In this document: positions 25,313-32,286 of the stretch, one piece after another | How positions within the stretch are numbered: position 1 is the first letter of the stretch | How the letters are laid out: every line of letters begins with the position of its first letter | Assembly: GCA_041908445.1 (NCBI GenBank) | Contig: JAYRFK010000065.1 | Location: 67,333-131,332, forward strand | DNA length: 64,000 nt | Direction of reading: 5' to 3' | From: JAEUJM01 sp041908445 | Lineage (GTDB): Bacteria; Actinomycetota; Acidimicrobiia; Acidimicrobiales; DATDAH01 | Made by a program: the position numbers and the translations under genes | The notes under the pieces: model-generated | Seen by the model: the letters and a program-made list of their open reading frames with translations, nothing else | What the model was told of the DNA's origin: nothing | Databases searched by the model: none

Positions 25313-26683
25313 TCAGATGCGCTCGAAGCCGCGCTGCAGCTCCCAGTCGGTGACGACCTTGTTGGCCGAGGCCCACTCCTGCTTGGCGGTGTTGAGGAGG
25401 TGGTGGTGCACGTCCTCGCCGAAGGCCTCGCGGGCCACCTCGCTGGCCTCGAACAACTCGATGGCCTCGACCAGGGTGGCCGGCACGCGGGGCACGTCGG
25501 CGGCCTCGTAGGCGTTGGCGGTGTAGGCGGGCCCGGGCTCGATGCCCTGCTCGATGCCGTGCAGGCCGGCGGCGATGGTGGCGGCGAAGGCGAGGTACGG
25601 GTTGCAGTCGGCGCCGGGCACGCGGTTCTCCACTCGGAAGCCCTTGCCGTGGCCGACCGTGCGCAGGCCGCAGGTGCGGTTGTCGCGGCCCCACACCAGC
25701 GCGGTCGGCGCCCACGAGTCGGGCATGTAGCGCTTGTACGAGTTCACGTAGGGGGCGTAGCACCAGGCCAGCTCCCGGCCGGTGGCGATGAGGCCACCGA
25801 CGTAGTGGCGGTACACCTCGCTCATGTGGTCGGCGGCGTCGGGGTCCCACGTCAGCGACTCGGTGCCCTCGGCGTCCCAGAGGCTCGAGTGCAGGTGGCA
25901 GGACGAGCCCACGTCCTCCATGGACCACTTGGCCATGAAGGTCAGCGACCGCCCGTTCAGGGCGGCGATCTCCTTGGCCCCGTTCTTGTAGACGGTGTGG
26001 ACGTCGGCCATGGGCAGGGCGTCGTCATAGGTGATGTTGATCTCGTGCTGGCCGTAGCCCGCCTCACCCTTGGAGAACTCCACCGGGACCTCGGCGCCGA
26101 GCATCCCGTTGCGGATCTGGCGGATGAGGTACTCGTCCTTGGTGGTCTGGAGGATGTGGTAGTCCTCGATGAACTTCGAGTGGGGCGTGAGCCCCTTGTA
26201 GCCCTTGTCGTGGGCCTCCTCGTAGGTGTCCATGAAGAGGAAGAACTCGAGCTCGGCGCCGAACTTCACCGAGTAGCCCTTCTCCGCGGCGCGCTCGATC
26301 TGGCGCTTCAGGATCTGGCGGGGTGACACCGCCACCGGCTCGTCGGTGTCCTCGTCGACCAGGTCGCAGATCACGAGCGCCGTCTTCTCCAGCCACGGCA
26401 CGAGCCGCAGCGTGGTGAGGTCGGCGATGCACTTGGCGTCGCCGTAGCCCTGGTCCCAGTTGGCGTAGCGGTAGCCCGGCAGCGGCGTCATGTCGACGTC
26501 GACCGCGAGCAGGTAGTTGCACACGTGCACCGCGCCCTCGCCCTCGCTCGACACCACCTGGTCGAGGAAGTACGGGCCGGTGACGCGCTTGCCCATGAAC
26601 CGGCCCTGGAGGTCGGGGAAGACGGTGAGGATCGTGTCGATCTCGCCCGCCCCGATGAGGGCTTCCAGCTCGGTCAGCTCCAT
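25313..26683 (-). CDS. Glutamine synthetase family ligase (gamma-glutamyl-amine type)
   Basis: 456-residue ATP-dependent ligase of the GS type I superfamily. Metal and substrate residues are in KFGAELEFFLFMDT, GEAGYGQHEINI, SSCHLHSSLWD and RVENRVPGADCNPYLAFAATIAAGLHGIEQGI. The adenylylation-type Tyr loop of GlnA is absent. The divergent N-terminal domain and the lack of other nitrogen genes suggest a gamma-glutamylpolyamine/ethanolamine synthetase (PuuA/GlnA3-like) rather than housekeeping GS; this is inference. ATG 26683 is preceded by AGGGGAG. An SDR gene lies 53 bases upstream on the same strand. Confidence 0.85.
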   Translation of the reverse strand: MELTELEALIGAGEIDTILTVFPDLQGRFMGKRVTGPYFLDQVVSSEGEGAVHVCNYLLAVDVDMTPLPGYRYANWDQGYGDAKCIADLTTLRLVPWLEKTALVICDLVDEDTDEPVAVSPRQILKRQIERAAEKGYSVKFGAELEFFLFMDTYEEAHDKGYKGLTPHSKFIEDYHILQTTKDEYLIRQIRNGMLGAEVPVEFSKGEAGYGQHEINITYDDALPMADVHTVYKNGAKEIAALNGRSLTFMAKWSMEDVGSSCHLHSSLWDAEGTESLTWDPDAADHMSEVYRHYVGGLIATGRELAWCYAPYVNSYKRYMPDSWAPTALVWGRDNRTCGLRTVGHGKGFRVENRVPGADCNPYLAFAATIAAGLHGIEQGIEPGPAYTANAYEAADVPRVPATLVEAIELFEASEVAREAFGEDVHHHLLNTAKQEWASANKVVTDWELQRGFERI

Positions 26684-26736
26684 GGCACTCCCCTGGCGTC
26701 GATCGGGTGGTTCGAAGGCGGTGGCGGCCCGGCCCG

Positions 26737-27513
26737 CTACTCCGGCGTGACGTAGGCGGCGCTGATGCCGCCGTCGACCACGAGCTGCTGGCCGGTCATG
26801 AGCGACGACTCGTCGCTGGCCAGGAACAGGGCGGCGTTGGCGATCTCTCGGGCCTGGCCGAAGCGCCCGATGGGCACGTGCACGAGGCGCCGGGCCCGCT
26901 TGGCGTCGTCGGAGAGCAGCTCGGCCATGAGGTCGGTCATGATCGGGCCGGGGCAGAGGGCGTTGATGCGCACGTTCTGCTTGGCGTGCTCGATGGCCAT
27001 CTCGCGGCTCATGGCCAGCACACCGCCCTTGCTGGCGGTGTAGGCGATCTGCGCGGTGGCCGAGCCCATGATGGCGACGAGGCTCGACACGTTGATGATC
27101 GAGCCGCCGCCCGAGGCGACCATGGCCGGGATGCCGTACTTGCAGCAGAGCCAGACGCCCTTGAGGTTGACCTCCATCACGACGTCCCAGGTCGACTCGG
27201 GGGTGTCGAGGGTGGCGCCGTCGTCGGGCGGCATGATCCCGGCGTTGTTGTAGAGCACGTGCAGCCCGCCGTAGGTGTCGACCGCGAACCGGATCATGCG
27301 CTCGACCTGGTCGGCCTTGCTCACGTCCACCTGGACGAAGGCGGCGGTGCCCCCGGCGGCCTCGATGGCGGCCACGGTCTCCTGGCCGCTCTGCTCCGAG
27401 AACTCGGCGACGACGACCGTCGCGCCCTCCGAGGCGAACAGCTCGGCGGCGACCCGCCCGAGCCCCTGGCCCGCGCCGGTGATCAGCGCGACCTTCCCGT
27501 CCAACCTGCCCAT
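26737..27513 (-). CDS. SDR family NAD(P)-dependent oxidoreductase
   Basis: 258-residue classical short-chain dehydrogenase. The cofactor loop is TGAGQGLG, NNAG is in LYNNAGIMPP, the catalytic Ser is in NVSSLVAIMG, and Tyr-x3-Lys is YTASKGG. The C-terminal LMTGQQLVVDGG is typical of 3-oxoacyl/steroid-type SDRs. ATG 27513 was chosen because the protein begins MGRLDGKVALITG, the standard SDR start. It is followed by the GS-like ligase and may oxidise an amine- or alcohol-derived intermediate, but the substrate is not known. Confidence 0.9.
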   Translation of the reverse strand: MGRLDGKVALITGAGQGLGRVAAELFASEGATVVVAEFSEQSGQETVAAIEAAGGTAAFVQVDVSKADQVERMIRFAVDTYGGLHVLYNNAGIMPPDDGATLDTPESTWDVVMEVNLKGVWLCCKYGIPAMVASGGGSIINVSSLVAIMGSATAQIAYTASKGGVLAMSREMAIEHAKQNVRINALCPGPIMTDLMAELLSDDAKRARRLVHVPIGRFGQAREIANAALFLASDESSLMTGQQLVVDGGISAAYVTPE

Positions 27514-27647
27514 GGGTCCCGGCCCACCCTTCTGTGTGTCTCGGTGTACGTCTCGTCCGTCTCGCCCGCCGCCCGTCCTGCGACGGGGATCCCGCACCCT
27601 ATTGCCTCGGCGCGGGGGTCGCGTCCGCCGGCGGGGCGCCCCGCCGC

Positions 27648-28703
27648 TCAGGCCGGCGAGACCTCGATCTCCGACGCCTTGACCGCGGCCCAGGCGGGGT
27701 CACCCACCACCAGGCCGAGGTCGGCCAGGGCCCCGGCGGTGACGTCGGCGAGCAGGGGGAGCGGGCCCTCGAGCTGCACCCGGGCGGCGTCGCCGCGGTG
27801 CTCGATGCCGGCGATGCGCCCCTCGACCACGTTGCGGGGCGAGCCCTCGGGACGGTGGCGGTGCAGGCTCACCGCGCTCGGCGCCACCACGGCGAGGGCG
27901 GGGCCGACGGGGGCGGGGGCGGGCACGACGAGGGGGACGCCGCCGTCGAGGACCAGGCGGTGGCCGTCGCCCCGGCCCCGCCACAGGTTCAGGCCCACGA
28001 CGCTGGCGGTGTACGCGGTGCGGGGCCGGCGGCGGAGCTCGTCGGGGGTGCCGACCTGGGCCACGGCGCCGTCCTCGACCACGACGAGCCGGTCGGCGAG
28101 CACGAGGGCCTCGACCGGGTCGTGGGTCACGAGCAGGCGGGCGCCGGCGAACGAGTCGAGGTGGCGGCGCAGGTCGGCCCGCACCGCGGGCCGGGCCTGG
28201 GCGTCGAGCGCGGAGAGCGGCTCGTCGAGCAGGAGCACCCGGGGGCGGGGCGCGAGGGCGCGGGCGAGGGCGACCAGCTGGGCTTGGCCGCCCGACAGGG
28301 CCCCGGGGCGGTCGCCGGCCCGGTCGGCCAGGCCGACCCGCTCGAGCCAGTGCCGTGCCTCGGAGCGGGCGAGCGCCGTGCGCATGCCCTCGCACCGCAG
28401 GCCGAAGGCCACGTTGTCGAGCACGCTCAGGTGCGGGAAGAGGCGCCCGTCCTGGAAGACCACGCCGACGGGCCGCTCCTCGGGGGGCCGGTCCAGCCCG
28501 GCGCGCGAGTCGAGCAGGACGCCGCCGTCGACGAGGACGTGGCCCTCCGCCGCGACGAGCCCGGCGATCGCCGCGAGGAGCGTGCTCTTGCCGGCGCCGT
28601 TCGGGCCCAGGACGACGACGAGCTCGCCGGCGTCGGCAGTGAGCGCGACGTCGAGTCGGAAGCCGGGTCGCTCGACCACCACGGCGGCGTCGAGTGCCTT
28701 CAC
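27648..28703 (-). CDS. modC: Molybdate ABC transporter ATP-binding protein ModC
   Basis: ATPase of molybdate import, 351 residues from GTG 28703. Walker A is GPNGAGKST, the signature is LSGGQAQ, Walker B is VLLLDEPLSALD, and the switch His is in LLVTHDPVEALVLADR. The C-terminal part (residues ~280-350) is a Mop/TOBE domain that binds oxyanions (NVVEGRIAGIEHRGDAARVQL). An alternative ATG at 28880 overlaps the modB stop (ATGA) and reads in frame through the G/C hairpin, adding 59 odd residues including six Gly from the homopolymer. The GTG start gives the normal ModC length and is preferred. Confidence 0.88.
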   Translation of the reverse strand: MKALDAAVVVERPGFRLDVALTADAGELVVVLGPNGAGKSTLLAAIAGLVAAEGHVLVDGGVLLDSRAGLDRPPEERPVGVVFQDGRLFPHLSVLDNVAFGLRCEGMRTALARSEARHWLERVGLADRAGDRPGALSGGQAQLVALARALAPRPRVLLLDEPLSALDAQARPAVRADLRRHLDSFAGARLLVTHDPVEALVLADRLVVVEDGAVAQVGTPDELRRRPRTAYTASVVGLNLWRGRGDGHRLVLDGGVPLVVPAPAPVGPALAVVAPSAVSLHRHRPEGSPRNVVEGRIAGIEHRGDAARVQLEGPLPLLADVTAGALADLGLVVGDPAWAAVKASEIEVSPA

Positions 28704-28752
28704 CGCCGCGCCACCCCCGTCGTGGTGGGTCGCCCAGTTGGGTGGCGGGGCC

Positions 28753-28811
28753 CCCCAAAAGGGGGCCCGACCCCCCCCCCCCCCCCCGTCGTTTGGGGCC
28801 CCCTTTTGGGG
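28753..28811. repeat. 16-bp perfect inverted repeat around a C17/G17 homopolymer, between modB and modC
   Basis: Arms CCCCAAAAGGGGGCCC (28753-28768) and GGGCCCCCTTTTGGGG (28796-28811) are exact complements. The 27-base loop contains seventeen consecutive C (28771-28787). Just outside, at 28828-28841, the minus strand reads GAACTGGCTCCCGG, whose first 13 bases also begin the palindromes near 31.2 and 35.0 kb. This is either a mobile palindromic insertion or a region of assembly uncertainty. Confidence 0.8.
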
Positions 28812-28876
28812 TCCCCGGCCCCCAAATCCGGGAGCCAGTTCCGCCCGGATCGCCGGCGAGGCGCTCTGGCCCGGGC

Positions 28877-29758
28877 TCATCGTCGGTCCTCGTCGGGAGC
28901 GGGGCTGCCGGTGGCGAGCCAGCGGTCGCGCAGGGCGACGAGCACGGCGAGCGAGATGGCGACCATGACCAGGCTGAGGGCGATGGCGGCGCCGCGGTCG
29001 CTCTCGCGGGTGATGAAGACCGCCAGCGGCATGGTCTGGGTGCGGCCCTGGAGGTTGCCGGCGAACGTGATGGTCGCCCCGAACTCGCCGAGTGCCCGCG
29101 CCCAACAGAGGACGGCGCCGGCGATGAGGGCGGGCCGGACGGCGGGCAGCGTCACCCGGCGGAAGACGGTCCAGGGCCGGGCGCCGAGGGTGGCGGCGGC
29201 GTCCTCGTAGCGGCGGTCGGCGGCGCGGAACGCGGCCTCGACCGTCACGACGAGGAAGGGCATGGCCACGAAGGTCTCGGCGACCACGACCCCGGTGGTG
29301 GAGAAGGGCAGGACGATGCCGAACCACTGGTCGAGGTACTGGCCCACGAGCCCGCGGCGGCCCAGGGCGAGGAGCAGGGCGGCGCCGCCGACGACCGGGG
29401 GGAGCACCATCGGGAGCGTGACGAGGCCCCGGGCGAGGCGGCGGCCCGGGAAGGCGACCCGGGCCAGCACCCAGGCCAGCGGCACGCCCAGCGCCAGCGA
29501 GATCGCGGTGGCGAGCACGCTCGTGAGGAGCGACAGGCGGAGGGCCTCACGGACGGCGTCGGTGCCGAGCAGTTCCCAGAGGTCGCTCCACGGCGCCCGT
29601 TGCAGCAGCCCGACGAGGGGCAGGACGACGAGCAGCCCGGCGAGGACGGCGGGCACGACCAGCACGATCGGCGTCCGCCGGCGGCCGGACCGCCGCCGGC
29701 CTGCCCGGGGTGGGCGGGCCGGCGAGGGCCGCTCGGGGTCGAGATCGGGGTGATCCAC
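28877..29758 (-). CDS. modB: Molybdate ABC transporter permease ModB
   Basis: 293-residue permease with about six membrane segments: IVLVVPAVLAGLLVVLPLVG, SLLTSVLATAISLALGVPLAW, LVTLPMVLPPVVGGAALLLALG, TTGVVVAETFVAMPFLVVTV, ALIAGAVLCWARALGEFGAT and ALSLVMVAISLAVLVAL. The EAA-type coupling loop is EDAAATLGARPWTVFRRVTLPAVRPAL. GTG 29758 was chosen because CACCAT lies 7 bases upstream and the protein then has a normal length. The longer open frame to 29908 would be read through the G/C hairpin and is Pro/Gly junk. Confidence 0.9.
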   Translation of the reverse strand: MDHPDLDPERPSPARPPRAGRRRSGRRRTPIVLVVPAVLAGLLVVLPLVGLLQRAPWSDLWELLGTDAVREALRLSLLTSVLATAISLALGVPLAWVLARVAFPGRRLARGLVTLPMVLPPVVGGAALLLALGRRGLVGQYLDQWFGIVLPFSTTGVVVAETFVAMPFLVVTVEAAFRAADRRYEDAAATLGARPWTVFRRVTLPAVRPALIAGAVLCWARALGEFGATITFAGNLQGRTQTMPLAVFITRESDRGAAIALSLVMVAISLAVLVALRDRWLATGSPAPDEDRR

Positions 29759-29765
29759 GGCCCCG

Positions 29766-29771
29766 ATGGTG
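29766..29771 (-). promoter_or_regulatory. Possible internal -10 box before modB
   Basis: CACCAT on the minus strand ends 7 bases before GTG 29758. It lies downstream of the G/C hairpins, so modBC could be transcribed separately from modA. Confidence 0.4.
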
Positions 29772-29814
29772 CCCCGTGGGAGCCCGGGCGTGCCCGGACC
29801 GGTCACAGAGCGAC

Positions 29815-29890
29815 GGGGGGGGGGGTGGGGTCGGGGACCCCCCCCCGGGGGGGGGGGTCCGGGGGGGGGGGGGCCCGCCCCCCCCCCCCC
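29815..29890. repeat. G/C homopolymer hairpin cluster between modA and modB
   Basis: In 76 bases there are runs of G11 (29815-29825), C9, G11, G13 (29861-29873) and C13 (29878-29890). G13 and C13 are separated by only CCCG and form a pure G:C stem, and the neighbouring C9/G11 runs can form a second. It begins 15 bases after the modA stop. Function unknown; it could cap modA mRNA or block the polymerase. The exact run lengths are likely error-prone in the assembly. Confidence 0.75.
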
Positions 29891-29904
29891 GACCGTGGGG
29901 GTCG

Positions 29905-30720
29905 TCACGACGGCGGCAGGAACCCGAAGTCCGCGAGGACCTGCTGGCCGTCGTCGGAGAGCACGTACTCGACGAAGGCGCTCGCGCCGTCCGCGGCGGG
30001 GGCCTCGGCCACCGTGGCGATCGGGTAGATCGCGTCGACGTTGAATTCCGCCGGGATCTCGACGCCGTCCACCTCGTCGTCGTTGGCGAGCACGTCGGTG
30101 ACGTAGACGATGCCGGCGTCGAGGTCGCCGCTGGCGACCTTGGCGGCCACATCGGTGACCTTGGCCTCTTCGGTGTCGATCGAGGGGGTCACGCCGGCGT
30201 TGTCGAAGATCTCCTGCGCGTAGGCGCCGCAGGGGACGTCGGGGGCGCAGACGCCGAGGAAGAGCTCCTCGTTCGCGAAGTCCTCGATGCGCGTGACCCC
30301 GCCGGGGTTGCCGGCGGGCACCGCGATCTCGGCCTGGTTGCGGGCGAAGACCTGCGGGTCGTCGGCGTTGTCCTCGGCGTCGACGAGCTTGGCCATGTTG
30401 TTCTCGTCGGCCGAAGCGAAGACGTCGGCGGTCCCGAGGGCCTCCCCGCTCGTGATCGACTCCACCAGGTCGGACGACGCACCGAAGCTGAACTCGACGG
30501 TGGTGCCGGGGTTGGCGGCCTCGAAGTCGGCGCCGATCTCGGTGAAGGCGTCGGTGAGTGAGGAGGCGGCGAAGACCGTGATGGTCTGCGCCTCGGCGCC
30601 GGCCGTCGTGGTCGTGGCCGCGTCACCCGACTCGGCGACGTCGCTGTCGGAGTCCGATCCGCAGGCGACGAGGGTGAGGGCCAGCGCGGCGGCGAGGCCC
30701 ACGGCAGCGAGCCGGCGCAT
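29905..30720 (-). CDS. modA: Molybdate ABC transporter substrate-binding lipoprotein ModA
   Basis: 271-residue periplasmic-type binding protein, lipid-anchored through the lipobox LTLVAC (Cys 20). Family motifs are ITVFAASSLTDAFTEIG, FSFGASSDLVESI, ADVFASADENNM, and the domain-closing IDTEEAKVTDVAAKVASGDLDAGIVYVTDV. It captures molybdate or tungstate for ModB/ModC. ATG 30720 overlaps the stop of the regulator gene by one base (TGATG), so it is translated from the same message. Confidence 0.93.
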   Translation of the reverse strand: MRRLAAVGLAAALALTLVACGSDSDSDVAESGDAATTTTAGAEAQTITVFAASSLTDAFTEIGADFEAANPGTTVEFSFGASSDLVESITSGEALGTADVFASADENNMAKLVDAEDNADDPQVFARNQAEIAVPAGNPGGVTRIEDFANEELFLGVCAPDVPCGAYAQEIFDNAGVTPSIDTEEAKVTDVAAKVASGDLDAGIVYVTDVLANDDEVDGVEIPAEFNVDAIYPIATVAEAPAADGASAFVEYVLSDDGQQVLADFGFLPPS

Positions 30721-31121
30721 CACGACGCCGCCGGGAGGGAGATGACGACGTCGGTCGACTTCACCGATGCCACCGCGAGCACGCCGGGGGCGAGCTTCAG
30801 CTCCTCGGCCGCCTCGGAGGTGAGCACCGAGACGAGGCGGTAGGGGCCGGCGGCGAGCTCCACCTTGGCCACGATGTCGTCGCTCGTGACCTTGGTGACG
30901 ATGCCGGTGAAGCGGTTCCGGGCGGAGCTGGCGCCGATGGCGGGGATCTCCACCTGGCCGGCGGCGGACTCGAGGAACGCGGCGAGGTCGGCCCCGTCGA
31001 TCACCCGGTCCCCCCGCTCCGTCCGGCTCGTCGCGAGCCGCCCGTCGTCGCACCAGCGGCGCACCGTGTCGGCGCTCACCCCCAGCAGATCTGCAACCTG
31101 TCCTGGTCGATAGCTTGGCAT
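30720..31121 (-). CDS. MerR/excisionase-type HTH regulator with TOBE (Mop) molybdate-binding domain
   Basis: 133 residues. Residues ~1-60 are a winged helix-turn-helix of the excisionase/MerR type (YRPGQVADLLGVSADTVRRWCDDGRLATSRTERGDRVIDGADLAAFL). Residues ~68-133 are a Mop/TOBE domain (SARNRFTGIVTKVTSDDIVAKVELAAG...LAPGVLAVASVKSTDVVISL) that binds molybdate. It is therefore a molybdate-sensing regulator of its own operon, analogous to ModE but with a different DNA-binding domain. ATG 31121 has TATGGT 6 bases upstream (leaderless); the frame runs on to 31169, into the palindrome region. Confidence 0.87.
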   Translation of the reverse strand: MPSYRPGQVADLLGVSADTVRRWCDDGRLATSRTERGDRVIDGADLAAFLESAAGQVEIPAIGASSARNRFTGIVTKVTSDDIVAKVELAAGPYRLVSVLTSEAAEELKLAPGVLAVASVKSTDVVISLPAAS

Positions 31122-31127
31122 CTGCCC

Positions 31128-31156
31128 ACCATAGGCGGCAATAGACCTGGTGTCTG
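31128..31156 (-). promoter_or_regulatory. Promoter of the mod operon
   Basis: On the minus strand, -35 CAGACA (31156-31151), a 17-base spacer, and -10 TATGGT (31133-31128) end 6 bases before ATG 31121. The IS21 element ends only 42 bases upstream of the -35 box, so the promoter survived the insertion. Confidence 0.6.
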
Positions 31157-31167
31157 CGAGATATCTC
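31143..31167. promoter_or_regulatory. Candidate operator of the mod regulator
   Basis: Two short palindromes lie over and just upstream of the mod -35 box: AGAC-N5-GTCT (31143-31155) and GAGATATCTC (31158-31167). Position fits an operator for the HTH-TOBE regulator, but no consensus for this regulator type is known to me. Confidence 0.3.
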
Positions 31168-31169
31168 AC

Positions 31170-31197
31170 GAACTGGCTCCTGATTTCGGTGCTGGAG
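31170..31197. repeat. Left half of a long palindrome split by IS21, including one copy of the target duplication
   Basis: Begins GAACTGGCTCCTG and runs to GGTGCTGGAG. The left arm is 31173-31193 and the right arm is at 33977-33997. Bases 31192-31197 (CTGGAG) are repeated at 33973-33978 as the 6-bp target duplication. Confidence 0.85.
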
Positions 31198-31236
31198 TGT
31201 CAACGGCCAGTTGGTTCCGCGCGTAGGCGGTCAGCG

Positions 31237-31298
31237 GAACTGCGCGCTGGTGGCCATGTGAACCGCGCGGTGGTGGCCAGCAGAACCGCGCGGTTCAC
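31237..31298. repeat. Left-end 23-bp repeats of the IS21 element
   Basis: Units begin at 31237, 31260 and 31283 with GAACTGCGCGC, GAACCGCGCGG and GAACCGCGCGG; the third is partial. They are the likely IstA binding sites. Confidence 0.75.
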
Positions 31299-31303
31299 GA
31301 TGG

Positions 31304-32062
31304 TCAGTCCAGGGGCGTCACCCCCTTGCCGGTGGTGGCTTGGGTGAGGCGGATGCTGTCGCCGGCGGTCAACACGATGTGGGCGTGGTGTAGGAGCCGG
31401 TCGACGGTGGCGTTGGCGATGGTCTTGGGCATGAGCTCGTCGAACCCGGCGGGGTGCAGGTTCGACGACAGCGCGATCGATCGTTTCTCGTAGGCGGCGT
31501 CGACGACCCGGTAGAGCGCTTCGGCGGTGTCGGCAGCGACGGGGAGCAGGCCGATGTCGTCGATCACGGTGACATCCGCGCGCATGATGCGTTTGATGGC
31601 CCGGCCGGTGGTGTCATCGGCGCCGTGGCGCCGGACGACCGCGCCGAGGTCTTCGAGGCTGAACCAGGAGACCTTGTGGCCGGCGTCGATGGCGGCGTGG
31701 CCGAGACCCTCGAGGAAGTGGGTCTTGCCGGTGCCGGACGGTCCGCACACGACGAGGTTCTCGCCGCGGGTGACCCACTCGAGGGTCCGCAGGGCCCGCT
31801 GGGTGGGCGGCGGGATCGACGAGAGGGTGTCGTCCCAGGCGTCGAAGGTCTTGCCGGTGGGGAACCCGGCGGCCTTGCGGCGCGCGGCGACGCTGGAGGC
31901 TTGGCGGCCGGCGAGCTCTTCGGCGAGCAGCGCCCGGACCGCTTCGGCGGGTTCCCAACGTTGCGCCTTCGCGGTCGCGAGCAGCTCGGGGGCGGCTCGG
32001 CGCATGTGCGGCAGCCGCAGGGCCTTGAGCAGACCGACGGTCTCGTCGACGGGGCCGGTCAC
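31304..32062 (-). CDS. istB: IstB, ATP-binding transposition helper of IS21
   Basis: 252-residue AAA+ ATPase that activates the IstA transposase and selects targets. Walker A is GPSGTGKTHF, Walker B is VTVIDDIGLLP, and the C-terminal IALSSNLHPAGFDELMPKTIANATVDRLLHHAHIVLTAG is the usual sensor/arginine region. GTG 32062 overlaps the stop of the 75-codon gene by 4 bases (GTGA). Confidence 0.93.
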   Translation of the reverse strand: MTGPVDETVGLLKALRLPHMRRAAPELLATAKAQRWEPAEAVRALLAEELAGRQASSVAARRKAAGFPTGKTFDAWDDTLSSIPPPTQRALRTLEWVTRGENLVVCGPSGTGKTHFLEGLGHAAIDAGHKVSWFSLEDLGAVVRRHGADDTTGRAIKRIMRADVTVIDDIGLLPVAADTAEALYRVVDAAYEKRSIALSSNLHPAGFDELMPKTIANATVDRLLHHAHIVLTAGDSIRLTQATTGKGVTPLD

Positions 32063-32286
32063 CGGGGGCCGCCGAGTTCGTCGATGGCGACGCTGCGGGC
32101 CTCGGTCACCACCGCGGCGAGGCGGACCAGGTCGTCGTGGAGATCGTCGAGGCGGTAGTGGTCGCTGGCGAAGCGGCACAGGCTGGGCTCGAGCCCGTGG
32201 CGGTCGCTCGCGAGCCAGTCGGCGACGAACTCCAACGCGCCGACGAGATCGACGGCGTCGACCAGATCCACAGCCACGCCGGTCAT
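32059..32286 (-). CDS. Small 75-residue protein between istA and istB
   Basis: 75 residues, acidic and Asp/Val/Leu-rich (DLVDAVDLVGALEFVADWLASDRHGLEPSLCRFASDHYRLDDLHDDLVRLAAVV). Its ATG overlaps the istA stop (ATGA) and its stop overlaps the istB start (GTGA), so it is almost certainly translated. No family is recognised. It could be an accessory subunit of the IstA/IstB transpososome or a translational bridge between the two. Confidence 0.7.
   Translation of the reverse strand: MTGVAVDLVDAVDLVGALEFVADWLASDRHGLEPSLCRFASDHYRLDDLHDDLVRLAAVVTEARSVAIDELGGPR

Noticed and set aside
28704..28880. N-terminal extension of modC from ATG 28880
   Set aside because: Not used as the main start because it would be translated through a C17 hairpin and gives a sequence unlike any ModC; kept as a finding since the ATGA overlap with modB is real.
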